From the NCBI RefSeq assembly GCF_000499205.1, contig NZ_AWUK01000009.1, forward strand, positions 42,139 to 106,138: a stretch of 64,000 bases of DNA, given 5' to 3'. How positions within the stretch are numbered: the stretch's first letter is position 1; every line of letters starts with the position of its first letter. This stretch comes from Paenibacillus sp. MAEPY2. Lineage in GTDB: Bacteria; Bacillota; Bacilli; Paenibacillales; Paenibacillaceae. The notes beneath the pieces were generated by a model, which saw only the letters and a list, made by a program, of their open reading frames with translations, had not been told where the DNA came from and searched no databases. Shown in pieces: positions 27,054 to 36,978 of this stretch. Made by a program: the position numbers and the translations under genes.

Positions 27054-28349
27054 ATGAAATTAGCCATTATTGCAGATGATTTGACCGGCGCCAATGACAG
27101 CGGGGTGCAGCTTGCCCGTCATGGATTAAAGACAAGCGTACTTTTCAACATGGACGAAGATAACATTCGTCATTACGATGCGGTCGTGTTTGATACCGAT
27201 AGCCGTTCCATCACACCGGAGGATGCGTATCAGCGGGTACGCCAAGCAGCCGAACTGCTGTTGAGGAACGGATTTAACACCATTTTCAAAAAAATGGATT
27301 CGACCATGCGCGGAAACATCGGGATCGAGATTGACGCTTTGTACGATGTGGTCAAGCCCGATTTTATGATGATCGCCCCGGGCTATCCCAAGAACAATCG
27401 CACCATTCTTAACGGCACGCATTATCTGAACGGTGTTCCACTGGCTGATACCGAAATTGCGAATGATCCGAAGACACCTGTGACCTTATCGTATCTTCCG
27501 GATCTGCTCAAGCTCCAGACCAAGTATGAAGTGGGCGAGATTAAGGTGAGTGATCTTGAAGCGGGTACAGATCATGTGAAGACGCAGTTGGAAACCTTTA
27601 AGGCAAACGACATTCCCTATATCCTCGTCGACTCGACAGACGAGCAGCATTTGGAGCAGGTTCTGAGTATCACCAATGAGTTGAATTATTCTTTTGCCTG
27701 GGCAGGATCAGCGGGAATTGCCAACTACCTTCCCACTCATTACGGCTTGGGAGCCCAGTCCACGGAATTGACCATTCCGGCGAACCCAGGCCCAATACTC
27801 ACCGTTGTAGGGAGTGTGAACAAAAACTCCCGTGAGCAGCTCAAGCAATTGCTACAAAAAACCAACATATCAGCAATCGCTTTTCATTCCTTCAAAGCCG
27901 TATCGGGTTCAGCAGATCGTGAACAAGAAATCGATCGTGTGTATGATGAAGTGAAGGCCAAAGCCGTTGAAGGCAATGATGTTGTCCTCTATTCAACCGC
28001 GGAACAGGTCGATATTGAACTGGCACGCGCTACGGGTGAAGTCAGAGGGCTTAATCACACCGAGGTCAGCAATGAAATTGTACGGGCCATAGGTGAGATC
28101 TGTGCCAAGCTGTTGGAGAATGGGTATTTCAAAGGTGTATCCATGACCGGCGGAGATACGGCTAAACAAATCTGTATGAAGTGGAATATCAGCGGTTTCG
28201 AACTACTCGATGAGCTTGAAATTGGTGTACCGATATCTAAATTTATTGGAATTGACGATCTGCACGTAATTACCAAAGCGGGCGGATTCGGCAAGCCCGA
28301 CGTCTTCATCCATGCGATTGAAAAATTAAAAGGAGGAGTTACCGTATGA
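27054..28349 (+). CDS. Four-carbon acid-sugar kinase (DUF1537 family)
   Basis: 431 aa. The N-terminal substrate domain begins IIADDLTGANDSGVQLA and carries the Asp-rich site and the FKKMDSTMRGNIG motif. The C-terminal ATP-binding domain has SMTGGDTAKQI. DUF1537 proteins phosphorylate D-threonate, L-threonate or D-erythronate, typically at O4. The product is then oxidised by PdxA2 or another dehydrogenase. Here pdxA2 overlaps by 4 nt (ATGA), which strongly suggests translational coupling and a D-threonate or D-erythronate pathway. The exact epimer cannot be told from sequence. Confidence 0.92.
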   Translation: MKLAIIADDLTGANDSGVQLARHGLKTSVLFNMDEDNIRHYDAVVFDTDSRSITPEDAYQRVRQAAELLLRNGFNTIFKKMDSTMRGNIGIEIDALYDVVKPDFMMIAPGYPKNNRTILNGTHYLNGVPLADTEIANDPKTPVTLSYLPDLLKLQTKYEVGEIKVSDLEAGTDHVKTQLETFKANDIPYILVDSTDEQHLEQVLSITNELNYSFAWAGSAGIANYLPTHYGLGAQSTELTIPANPGPILTVVGSVNKNSREQLKQLLQKTNISAIAFHSFKAVSGSADREQEIDRVYDEVKAKAVEGNDVVLYSTAEQVDIELARATGEVRGLNHTEVSNEIVRAIGEICAKLLENGYFKGVSMTGGDTAKQICMKWNISGFELLDELEIGVPISKFIGIDDLHVITKAGGFGKPDVFIHAIEKLKGGVTV

Positions 28350-29347
28350 AACCAACCGTTGGAATTACAATGGGCGATGCAGCAGGCATTGGACCCGAGA
28401 TCATTATGAAAGCATTGGGCCATCAGGAGGTCTACAACAACTGCAATCCACTCGTCATTGGCGATGCGAAAATATTGGAGCGTGTCCTTCCTGTCATCGG
28501 ATCGAGTCTGAAGGTCAATGCCATTCATGAGCCATCCGAAGCCAAGTATGCATTCGGTACTGTGGACGTCATTGATCTGGATCTCATTCCTGCAGATCTG
28601 GAATATGGAAAAGTATCTGCCGTTGCGGGAGATGCAGCATTTCAGTTCCTGGCGAAAGCCATTGATCTGGCCAAAAAACAGCAAATCCACTCCATCTGCA
28701 CGGCGCCTCTGAACAAGGAAGCCCTGCATCTGGGTGGGCACTTGTATCCAGGTCACACCGAAATTTTGGCTGATCTGACCGATACCGAGGATTTCTCCAT
28801 GATGCTGACTACACCCAATCTGCGAGTGATTCACCTTACGACGCATATGGGTCTGATTGACGCCATCGCAAGCATCAACCCGGAAAGAACATACACTGTG
28901 GTTAAACTGGCTCATGATACTTTGAAAAAAGCCGGCTTCGAGAATCCGCGTGTTGCAGTATGCGGTATTAACCCGCATGCAGGCGAGAACGGACTGTTCG
29001 GTAATGGTGAAGAAGAAGAAAAACTGCAGCCCGGTATCGAACGTGCGCAAAAGGAAGGCATTAACGTGGTTGGTCCACTTCCGGCGGACACGTTATTCTT
29101 CCGCGCTGGCCGTGGCGATTTCGATATCGTTGTTGCTTGTTATCACGATCAGGGCCATGCCCCAATCAAAGTCATGGGTATTGAAGAAGGTGTGAACATT
29201 ACAGTGGGTCTCAAAGGCGGCATTATCCGTACTTCTGTAGACCATGGAACAGCTTTTGACATCGCAGGCAAAAACATCGCTGATGATAAAAGTATGCTGG
29301 CCGCCATCCGTTCCGCCATTGAGCTTGCACCAAAAACGCAAGTTTAA
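28346..29347 (+). CDS. pdxA2: 4-phospho-tetronate dehydrogenase, PdxA2 type
   Basis: 333 aa, PdxA family: GITMGDAAGIGPEIIMKAL at the N-terminus and the metal-binding histidines in HLTTHMGL, INPHAGENG and CYHDQGHAPIKV. PdxA proper makes pyridoxal precursor; the PdxA2 branch oxidises 4-phospho-D-threonate or 4-phospho-D-erythronate and decarboxylates it to dihydroxyacetone phosphate, which feeds glycolysis. Linkage to a DUF1537 kinase, and the absence of vitamin B6 genes, support PdxA2. AAGGAGG precedes the ATG. The operon ends at a strong terminator. Confidence 0.92.
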   Translation: MKPTVGITMGDAAGIGPEIIMKALGHQEVYNNCNPLVIGDAKILERVLPVIGSSLKVNAIHEPSEAKYAFGTVDVIDLDLIPADLEYGKVSAVAGDAAFQFLAKAIDLAKKQQIHSICTAPLNKEALHLGGHLYPGHTEILADLTDTEDFSMMLTTPNLRVIHLTTHMGLIDAIASINPERTYTVVKLAHDTLKKAGFENPRVAVCGINPHAGENGLFGNGEEEEKLQPGIERAQKEGINVVGPLPADTLFFRAGRGDFDIVVACYHDQGHAPIKVMGIEEGVNITVGLKGGIIRTSVDHGTAFDIAGKNIADDKSMLAAIRSAIELAPKTQV

Positions 29348-29374
29348 AGAAACAAAAAGAGCTATGTTAGAGTT

Positions 29375-29415
29375 ACGACCGTTTCCCCTGCTTCTATCGG
29401 GGGAACGGTCGTTTT
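29375..29415 (+). terminator. Rho-independent terminator of the acid-sugar operon
   Basis: ACGACCGTTTCCCC/GGGGGAACGGTCGT stem followed by TTTT, 28 bp past the pdxA2 stop. Confidence 0.93.
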
Positions 29416-29572
29416 GTGTATAAGTCGCGGTAAGTGAAATTGAACGCCTATGTTACTTCGCAGACGACGACCATTCAGCAATGGATGATGCAACTTCTGG
29501 AGGAACAGCGGCAAACGTCTGTATCCTCATCAACCTACGATATAGGGGTATACCAAAACAACAGTCTTCGCC

Positions 29573-30700
29573 CTATCTATCGTACCAATAGCCGGGAATG
29601 CCTCGTTCCAGACGCATCAGCGCCTCAAGATAAAAATAATCGCCCCAGACCGTGTAATCATCAGGTGAATCTCCACCTCTTACGGAGTAGGAACCATGCT
29701 TCAGCAGACCCTCCGCAGTATCCGAGCCCTGCGTGGAATAATGATTAATTAAGGATTTCATGGACGATTCCGCTGCATTCCGAAAAGCCTCCCGCTCAGG
29801 ATCAGCTTCATCAAGCTGCCCGGCAATTTCCAACAGACCGCAGGCAACAATGGCCGATGCAGAGCTGTCCCTTTTCGTATTAGGCGTCTGCGGGGCATCA
29901 AAATCCCAGTACGCAACTTCATCCTCAGGAAGATGGGCAATAAAATAACGGGCGAGACGCTTCGCTGTCTCCAGCATCTCGGCGCTTTGCAGATAGCGGC
30001 TGCACAGTGCAAAACCGTATATCCCCCATGCCTGCCCGCGTGTCCAGGTAGAGCCGTCATGGTAGCCCTGATGCGTACCGCCTCGAATAGCCTCTCCGGT
30101 AGCCTGATCAAAATAAAAGGTATGATAGCTTGAGTCGTCCCCACGAACGAGGAAACGGCGGCTTTTCAACGCATGCAGCTCGGCAACGCGGCGATACTCC
30201 TCATTATTCGTCTGCTCATACGCCCAGAACAGCAGCGGAAGATTGAGCAGGCAATCGATAATAATTCGCCCTCCGTTATTCACATCGCCTTTGCGTCCCC
30301 AGGCCTGGATCAGTCCTGCATCCTCACGCCAGCGTTTCATCAGCATATCCGCAGCTTCCAGCGTGAGTTTCCTTGCGGCGGCGTCATGCTCCACAATCCA
30401 TTGTGCCTTAGATGACAAGGAATAGAGGAAGCCAATATCATGATGATCAAATATGATTTTCTGTTCCATTCGCCGACGGAAGTTATCGACGCTATTTACG
30501 GCTGCCTCATGAAACCTCGGGTCCTGAGTATACTCCGTGCTTAACCACAGAATGCCCGACCAGAATCCTGCCGTCCACTCCGTATTATCGTTAAGCACAT
30601 AATGGTCATCCCCGTTACTAACATGGGGAAATCGTCCCTCGAATCGATCTATGTTGCGCCGGGTGACATTCAATGCATCTTCAATAGCTTTTTTCCACAT
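29573..30700 (-). CDS. GH88 unsaturated glucuronyl hydrolase
   Basis: 375 aa alpha6/alpha6-barrel enzyme that hydrates and thereby cleaves the unsaturated uronic acid left at the non-reducing end by polysaccharide lyases. Conserved segments are LNDNTEWTAGFWSGILWL and IIIDCLLNLPLLFWA, which hold the two family aspartates, and TWTRGQAWGIYG. It has no signal peptide, so it is cytoplasmic. It is the last gene of the second importer/AraC-sensor locus, so the importer probably brings in lyase-generated disaccharides; no lyase is present in the window. GAGGAGG precedes the ATG. Confidence 0.92.
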   Translation of the reverse strand: MWKKAIEDALNVTRRNIDRFEGRFPHVSNGDDHYVLNDNTEWTAGFWSGILWLSTEYTQDPRFHEAAVNSVDNFRRRMEQKIIFDHHDIGFLYSLSSKAQWIVEHDAAARKLTLEAADMLMKRWREDAGLIQAWGRKGDVNNGGRIIIDCLLNLPLLFWAYEQTNNEEYRRVAELHALKSRRFLVRGDDSSYHTFYFDQATGEAIRGGTHQGYHDGSTWTRGQAWGIYGFALCSRYLQSAEMLETAKRLARYFIAHLPEDEVAYWDFDAPQTPNTKRDSSASAIVACGLLEIAGQLDEADPEREAFRNAAESSMKSLINHYSTQGSDTAEGLLKHGSYSVRGGDSPDDYTVWGDYFYLEALMRLERGIPGYWYDR

Positions 30701-30733
30701 GGAACCGTTCCTCCTCTAGGCAAATCATATTCT

Positions 30734-33076
30734 TCAATTCTCTTGCTGGACAAGTCTGCTATTTTGCTTATACTGGCCGGGTGTAATTCCCTCATATTTC
30801 TTAAATACACGAATGAACGAATTGCTGTTCAGGAAACCCACTCGCTCGGATACGTCCTGGATCGTCAGTTCCTCTGCCTGTAAAATTTTCTTGGATTGCT
30901 CAATTCGATAATGGTTGATGTAATCAATCACGTTGACTCCTGTCTGTTCCTTAAAGTACTTGGAGACATAGGTTGGATGGAAACGAAACCGCTCTGATAA
31001 ATGGGTCAAACCCAAATTGACATCCGCATAACTCTCATGGATAAATTCCAATAGTTGATCCTTCAATTCCTCACTGCGGGACCGCTTGCGCTCATGCACT
31101 GTCTGGCATACCGTCTCCAGTATCCGAAGCAATTCGACCTCAATCTCCTCAAAGGTCTCACATGCATACAATTGCCGGATCAGATCGTTGCGCTGCGTCA
31201 TCTCGTTCTGGTCGTCCGTCTTGATCTGTTCGGTAGCTTTCAGAAAGGTACCAATTAACTCAAACATCAGACAGCGAGCCAGTTCAACCGACAAGGGCTC
31301 TCCTGCAAAATTGGTCATGAGAATTTCGTTCATCACTTCCGTGGAACGGGCATAATTCCCTGTAGCGATATAATTGATGAGCTGTCTCTCCAGATCAAGA
31401 GGGTAATACAGCTCCTCCTTGGGCCGACGAATCCGGTTCGGATCTATAATCTGACCGATCCCCAGAATCAGCCTGTATTCCAGCGCTTCTTCCGATTCCC
31501 GGAAACAATCCGCGATCTCCGCCATACGGTGATGAACATGGCTGACGCCAACAGAGAAGTACACACAGAATCGGGAGCCAATGAAACGCTGGGCTTCTTC
31601 GACAGCATGAATTAACCGATGACTGGTATCCTCCGTATCCTCCTCACACTCCCGAATATTAATCAGGAACGCGATTCTTCCATCAATGTCGACAGAGTAT
31701 ACGTGACCGATCGAGCCAATCATCTCCTCCAGCACATTGGTCAGGATTAGGTGCACAAATTGATGCTTCTCCTCCCGGTCCTGCTCACGAACTCTGGAAC
31801 GGAACAGTCCTTCAACATCCTCAATGTGCAGGAGCAATACGGCAAATGAATTTGTCTCGAACCGAATGCCAGAGCGTTCCAGGGTCGAAGCAAAATCCAC
31901 ACCTACTTGTACCCTTCCCTTCATCAACTTGGAGAGCAGACTGCTCCGTATAACGCTTTGCTGATCCTTAAGCCTGTTCGCAAATTGATCCTGTTCTTCC
32001 CAAGCTTGGATCAGGACAGACTGCAAGATGCCATATTCATTATCTGGCTGCTCCAGTTTCCATTTGACCTTATCCGAGATAATGTTCATGATCCGTCCCA
32101 GCGGACGGTAATTCCGTCTGGTGAACCACCAGGCTGCCACCCCGCCAAGGATAAGTCCTGCGGCAACGCCTCCAAGCGTAATATCGCGGATGACCGTCAG
32201 CTTCTTGGCATAGATTCGGGTAGGTATGATGGATACATACTTCCAGTCCTGAATCTTGGAAGAAATCTGCGATATGGTCACCGATTCTCCGTTCCAATCG
32301 ATAGTTTCCGTTCTTTTCTCAGCATCCTTGAAAAGGTTAAGATCCTCCCCCTTTATGTAAGGGGTTTCAAGTGATCCGGTAGAAAATAACGTTTGACCGT
32401 TGTGGTCCAGAATGAACACGGTGCTCTCTTTTTCCAAACGTACATTATCAATAGCTTGCTGGAATCGATTGGAGTCCAGGTTAACGACGAAGGTCGCAGG
32501 GCTGCCAGCGCCATTCTGAATCGGAAACGGCTGAATATAGACCAGCGTGTCCTCAATCCGTCGGTCCTCACTCCGAACCTCCATCTTTCGGTACATGCTC
32601 TTGCTGGAATCATGCATAAGCTGGGTCCACGCTTCCTCGGATACATTCGTGCCCTGATAGAATATGTCATATAGATACTTTTTTTGAATAAGTGAAGAAG
32701 AGGATAACGCGATATCGGACTGTTTGATATAAATATATAGTTCACTAATCAAGCCGTTTCCGACGCGTGTGGATTTCAGGTTTTTGATCAGATCAATCCC
32801 CATGAACCTCCAGCGGGCATCCTGTTCAGACGCGTGATTAATGAAGCTCATGAGTTGGGAGTCTGCCATTAATTGATTGCTGATGCTGCCAATATCGCCA
32901 ATCTGGTTATCAATGGTTTCCTGCACCTGAGACAACAGCACCATGTTGGAACGATTAACTTCTTCCTCTAGCAGCATGCGAGATTCGGCAAAAACAGCAG
33001 CACCGATCACAATGGGAATGAGCAGAATGACCATGTAAGAAATGCCCCAGGACAACAGGATGCTTTTCCTCTTCAT
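30734..33076 (-). CDS. Membrane-anchored AraC-family regulator with extracellular sensor
   Basis: 780 aa, same architecture as the protein at 1737-3959. TM1 is near the N-terminus (SILLSWGISYMVILLIPIVI), followed by an extracellular sensor of about 250 aa, TM2 (DITLGGVAAGLILGGVAAWW), a long linker, and a C-terminal AraC HTH (YVSKYFKEQTGVNVIDYINHYR, RVGFLNSNSFIRVFKKYEGI). The start at 33076 (MKRKS) has GAGGAGG at 6 nt and is preferred to the upstream frame start. It is placed between the importer permeases and GH88, and is the likely activator of this locus. Confidence 0.9.
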   Translation of the reverse strand: MKRKSILLSWGISYMVILLIPIVIGAAVFAESRMLLEEEVNRSNMVLLSQVQETIDNQIGDIGSISNQLMADSQLMSFINHASEQDARWRFMGIDLIKNLKSTRVGNGLISELYIYIKQSDIALSSSSLIQKKYLYDIFYQGTNVSEEAWTQLMHDSSKSMYRKMEVRSEDRRIEDTLVYIQPFPIQNGAGSPATFVVNLDSNRFQQAIDNVRLEKESTVFILDHNGQTLFSTGSLETPYIKGEDLNLFKDAEKRTETIDWNGESVTISQISSKIQDWKYVSIIPTRIYAKKLTVIRDITLGGVAAGLILGGVAAWWFTRRNYRPLGRIMNIISDKVKWKLEQPDNEYGILQSVLIQAWEEQDQFANRLKDQQSVIRSSLLSKLMKGRVQVGVDFASTLERSGIRFETNSFAVLLLHIEDVEGLFRSRVREQDREEKHQFVHLILTNVLEEMIGSIGHVYSVDIDGRIAFLINIRECEEDTEDTSHRLIHAVEEAQRFIGSRFCVYFSVGVSHVHHRMAEIADCFRESEEALEYRLILGIGQIIDPNRIRRPKEELYYPLDLERQLINYIATGNYARSTEVMNEILMTNFAGEPLSVELARCLMFELIGTFLKATEQIKTDDQNEMTQRNDLIRQLYACETFEEIEVELLRILETVCQTVHERKRSRSEELKDQLLEFIHESYADVNLGLTHLSERFRFHPTYVSKYFKEQTGVNVIDYINHYRIEQSKKILQAEELTIQDVSERVGFLNSNSFIRVFKKYEGITPGQYKQNSRLVQQEN

Positions 33077-33127
33077 GCGTCTCCTCCTCACACTGTGTTA
33101 TTGGGTATGGCATGGCCTAAAGCAACT

Positions 33128-34012
33128 CTATTCTTTGATTGCTCCGATCATAACACCTTTAACAAAGTATTTCTGCAGAAATGGATAGATGAACAATATA
33201 GGCAGGGTGGCTACCATGACCGTTGCGTATTTTACACTTTCCCCGATAGCCTCTTTGTCCATAGCGGTGGCTCCTGTCGTCATCGAATCCGTACTGTTCT
33301 GAATCAGAATTTCCCGCAGCACCAGTTGAAGTGGGAACAGGTTCCGGTCCCGAATGTACAGGATCGCGCTAAACCAGGAATTCCAGTGACCGACGCCGTA
33401 AAAGAGAATCATCACCGCAATGACGGGCATCGACAATGGTACGACGATCCGCCAAAGAACAAGCATCTCCCCTGCCCCGTCTATACGGGCTGACTCTAGC
33501 AGACTTTCCGAGATTTCTGCAAAGGAGGTCCGCATAATAATCAGATTATAGCTGCTGATCAAACCAGGTATAATCAGAGCCCACAGGCTGTTCCCCATAT
33601 GGAGCGTGTTATTAATCAACAGGTAGGACGGGATGATTCCGCCGTTAAAAAACATTGTAAATACAATCGCCAGCATGATCGGATTGCGGAGCATGAAGCT
33701 TTTGCGGGACAACGTATACGCCCCCAGAATGGTAAACAGCAGATTCAGCGCCGTGCCCACCACCACAATAAATATCGTGTTCCGGTATCCGGACAGAATG
33801 TTAGGGTTGCTCAGTACCAGCTTGTAGCTGTCCATCGTAATGCCTTTGGGAAAAAGCAGCAGACCTCTATGGGCCATGAGCTGACTTGAGTCGCTAAGCG
33901 ACGCATTTAACACATGCAGCAGTGGATACAAGGTTAGGATAATCAGCCCTGTCATCAACATTGCGTTCGCACCACCAAACAGCCGCTCTCCAATGGATCT
34001 TTTCATTCGCAA
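33128..34012 (-). CDS. Carbohydrate ABC transporter permease (LplC-like)
   Basis: About 294 aa, with roughly six hydrophobic segments, the EAA motif ESLLESARIDGAGEMLVLW and the terminal FLQKYFVKGVMIGAIKE. The start is uncertain: a TTG at 34012 is 6 nt after GGGAGGG, an ATG follows at 34006 (MKRSIGERLF), and a GTG lies at 34030. It partners the permease 29 bp upstream. As in the first locus there is no ATPase gene. Confidence 0.91.
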   Translation of the reverse strand: MRMKRSIGERLFGGANAMLMTGLIILTLYPLLHVLNASLSDSSQLMAHRGLLLFPKGITMDSYKLVLSNPNILSGYRNTIFIVVVGTALNLLFTILGAYTLSRKSFMLRNPIMLAIVFTMFFNGGIIPSYLLINNTLHMGNSLWALIIPGLISSYNLIIMRTSFAEISESLLESARIDGAGEMLVLWRIVVPLSMPVIAVMILFYGVGHWNSWFSAILYIRDRNLFPLQLVLREILIQNSTDSMTTGATAMDKEAIGESVKYATVMVATLPILFIYPFLQKYFVKGVMIGAIKE

Positions 34013-34041
34013 AGAAATCCCTCCCTTCACCTCGTTCTTGG

Positions 34042-34968
34042 CTAGAACAGCTTGGTATTGGATATCACCTTGGACAGGCGATTGGCACCGATTAGCAGCG
34101 TAAAGTTAATGACCGACTGGAAGAGACCCACCGCGGTCGTATAGCTGAATTCGGCACTTTCACTTATCCCTTTGCGATAAACAAATGTCGAGATTACATC
34201 TGCCGTATCATACACATTCGGATTATAGAGCAGAATAATTTTCTCGAACCCAATCTCCATCAGTCCACCAATGCGGAGAATGAGGAGAATCATAATCATC
34301 GGAATGATGCCGGGAAGCGTGATATGCCACACCTGGCGAAGCCGACTCGCTCCGTCCACGTTGGCAGCATCATAGAGCTCGGGGTTAATGCCACTAAGTG
34401 CAGCCAAATAAATGATGCTGGAGAAGCCAAGCTCCTGCCAGATCGATGAGGCGGTATATATGGTACGAAAATTAGCCGGATCGCTGAGAAGTGCGCTGCT
34501 CTGACCGCCAAAATAACCAATAATGGTATTAAACAGTCCATCCCGGGATGAGAAATCAACAATCATACCGCAGATGACGACAATGGAAATAAAGTGAGGA
34601 ATGTATGAAATCGTCTGCACCGTGCGTTTAAAAATTTCATGCCTGAGCTCATTAAGTAGAAGAGCAAGAAGAATGGGAGCCGGGAAACCGAACAACAGCT
34701 GATAAAAACTTAGCAAAAGAGTATTCTTCAGAATTCTCCAGAAATAATAGCTCTGGAAGAAATCCCGAAAATGCTGAAATCCGACCCAATCACTGCCCCA
34801 TATGCCTTTGCCCACCGAGTAGTCCTTGAACGCAATGATGGCCCCGTACATCGGCAGGTATTTGAAGACCAGAAAATATAAAACGACGGGAAGAGCCATC
34901 CAATAGATGGCTTTATTCTTTTTGTAATTAAGCCATAACAAGGAAAGCTTGTGCGACACCTTCTCCAT
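34042..34968 (-). CDS. Carbohydrate ABC transporter permease (LplB-like)
   Basis: 308 aa. The family signatures are IIAFKDYSVGKGIWGSDWVG near the N-terminus, the EAA loop YDAANVDGASRLRQVWHITLP, and the C-terminal LSKVISNTKLF. It is an inner-membrane subunit forming the channel with the LplC-like partner. It follows the binding-protein gene by 82 bp. A short AAGGA-type ribosome site precedes the ATG. Confidence 0.92.
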   Translation of the reverse strand: MEKVSHKLSLLWLNYKKNKAIYWMALPVVLYFLVFKYLPMYGAIIAFKDYSVGKGIWGSDWVGFQHFRDFFQSYYFWRILKNTLLLSFYQLLFGFPAPILLALLLNELRHEIFKRTVQTISYIPHFISIVVICGMIVDFSSRDGLFNTIIGYFGGQSSALLSDPANFRTIYTASSIWQELGFSSIIYLAALSGINPELYDAANVDGASRLRQVWHITLPGIIPMIMILLILRIGGLMEIGFEKIILLYNPNVYDTADVISTFVYRKGISESAEFSYTTAVGLFQSVINFTLLIGANRLSKVISNTKLF

Positions 34969-35050
34969 CCCCTTCCTTTTTCATTCAAAAGAGGGCGTCC
35001 ACGGCGGTAAAGCCGTAAAAAAGGCTTCACCACCCATGAACATCTCTTCC

Positions 35051-36628
35051 TTATCTGGCGTTATACCGGTCCAGGGCCGCTTGCTGAATTTCAATAGCCC
35101 GTTTCACGTTAAACTTGTTGATCTGATCGACAAACTTGTCAAAGTTCTCAATCGACTCAACCCCAATGACGAATTTGACGAACATCTCATCCCGATAGGT
35201 TCCAATATCACTCATGATTTTGCTGTACTCCGTAGATTCTTCTGTCGTCAGACTGGTAGGAGGAAGGCCTACCTTCAGCGTATTCTCGCTGTATTTGGAG
35301 AACAGAACCGCCGCATCCTTCTGCTGCTGGAGCTGATAATACTGCTCATTGTACCGATCGTCATCCTCCCCAACGAAGGGGTAGTTCGCAATAAAATGTT
35401 TGGCCATGGCTTGAGCAACCGACAGACCGTCCGGATTTTTCAAAATCTCATCGGTATACGTCGGGTAACCGTCCTTCATCGTATAGGTGAGGCCCTCCAC
35501 ACCGAAATTTTTCAGCATATGTCCTTCTTCACTGAAGAAATAATCGAGTGCTTTGACCGTTTCTTCCGGGTGTTTGTTGCTATTGGTGATCACAACGCCG
35601 CTACTGCTCCACTCCCAGGAACGTCCGGTAAACATTGGCTCATCCCCTTTGTTCAGCACCGGATATTGCACGGCTGTCAGATTGGCGTTCGGATCCGTTT
35701 CCTGCAGAGCGGGCAGGTAGCGGCCTACACCTCCACCGATAAAGGTGAAAAACGCACCAGCTTGACTGCTCAAAATTTTGGCGTCGTATGTTTTCTGGTC
35801 ATTGGTAGCAAAATCGGGATCAATCAATCCCTCCTGATACCAGCGATGGAACATCGTTAGAAATTCCTTATATTCCGGCTCGATTGGTCCATAGACCACC
35901 TTACCATCTTTCATGAATGTATTATTAGTGATGCCATAAGCCTCCAGATACGTCGGTGCGGCTGGTCCCATCGTGGTCATTTTGGGTGGTGCACCAAACA
36001 ACAGGGGCGCTGCTACGCCTTTTTTCTCCTTGAAGGCCTTGAGTATCGTCTCCCACTCCTCAATCGTTTCCGGTTTCTCCAGCTTCAGTTCATCCAGCCA
36101 ATCCTGACGGATGAACGTACCGCCGAAGGTTTTGTATTCCCCCAGACGCAGATGCGGTATCGCATAGATATCTCCGTTATCGGCTTTTAACTGTTTGGCA
36201 ACTTCGGGATTCTCCTCCAGGATCTTTTTCAAATTGGGAGCGTATTCATCAATGAGATCATTAAGCCGGATAATGGTGCCATCATTAAACAGTTTGGCGT
36301 AATCACCATACACAAACATGGCATCAGGCAGCTGATTCGAGGCAATCATGACGTTGAACTGTTCGGTCTCGGCACCCACCGCGGGATGCTGGAATTCAAT
36401 TTTGGTATTGGTTTTCTTTTCCCATTCCTTGATCGCCGTAATTTCATTCATGCTCTTGAGTGTGATGGACGCGTTCGTATTCATCGACATCCAGATTGAT
36501 ATGGGTGTAGGCCCATCTCCTTCTGCTTCACCTGCACTTCCGTTGTCTCCCGAGCAGCCTGCAAGAGCAGTAATACTCATCATCAGGCAGATTCCAATTG
36601 CCAGTTGTTTTCTCCATGACCGTTTCAT
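35051..36628 (-). CDS. Sugar ABC transporter substrate-binding lipoprotein
   Basis: 525 aa extracellular solute-binding lipoprotein: signal peptide MKRSWRKQLAIGICLMMS, lipobox ALAGC with Cys25, then a family 1 fold (MIASNQLPDAMFVYGDYAKLF, IYAIPHLRLGEY). The open frame continues 95 codons upstream, but the extra sequence is not protein-like, and the ATG at 36628 follows GGGGGG at 10 nt. It is the first gene of the second importer locus. By association with GH88, its ligand may be an unsaturated uronic-acid oligosaccharide; this is inference. Confidence 0.91.
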   Translation of the reverse strand: MKRSWRKQLAIGICLMMSITALAGCSGDNGSAGEAEGDGPTPISIWMSMNTNASITLKSMNEITAIKEWEKKTNTKIEFQHPAVGAETEQFNVMIASNQLPDAMFVYGDYAKLFNDGTIIRLNDLIDEYAPNLKKILEENPEVAKQLKADNGDIYAIPHLRLGEYKTFGGTFIRQDWLDELKLEKPETIEEWETILKAFKEKKGVAAPLLFGAPPKMTTMGPAAPTYLEAYGITNNTFMKDGKVVYGPIEPEYKEFLTMFHRWYQEGLIDPDFATNDQKTYDAKILSSQAGAFFTFIGGGVGRYLPALQETDPNANLTAVQYPVLNKGDEPMFTGRSWEWSSSGVVITNSNKHPEETVKALDYFFSEEGHMLKNFGVEGLTYTMKDGYPTYTDEILKNPDGLSVAQAMAKHFIANYPFVGEDDDRYNEQYYQLQQQKDAAVLFSKYSENTLKVGLPPTSLTTEESTEYSKIMSDIGTYRDEMFVKFVIGVESIENFDKFVDQINKFNVKRAIEIQQAALDRYNAR

Positions 36629-36978
36629 CGCTTCACGTCCCCCCATTGAATTCGTATCGTTGATAAGCAGCCCTGTCATCGCTCCCCATAAAGTTACCGC
36701 TTGCCCGTCACAATGGCTATCCTCCATTCTTGCCGACATATCCAAAATTTGATATTCCCTTGTGCAGCGCAGGATTTGCACATGAATGCAAGAGATCAAG
36801 ATCATATTTCCAGATTGAATGGTAAGCAACAAAGGAGATCGATCAAGCCCGTTTCCAAAATCATAAGGTGTTTGACCAGTCGCTGCCACATATATGGAAT
36901 AAACTAATATCACTTCTTACTTGAACGTGTTCGATTTTTTCATAAGGAGTGTCCAACAACGTGAAGGAGGAAACAGGA
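36629..36978. other. Divergent intergenic region (importer operon / glycosyltransferase)
   Basis: No gene is supported. It should hold the promoter of the second importer locus (minus strand) and of the GT2 gene (plus strand). A TTGACC at 36872-36877 could be a -35 for the plus-strand gene, with a weak TGGAAT 17 bp on. No operator was recognised. Confidence 0.4.

Noticed and set aside
36629..36913. N-terminal extension of 95 codons on the binding protein at 35051-36628
   Set aside because: The extension precedes a textbook lipoprotein signal peptide and has no ribosome site at its start, so it is chance open frame.
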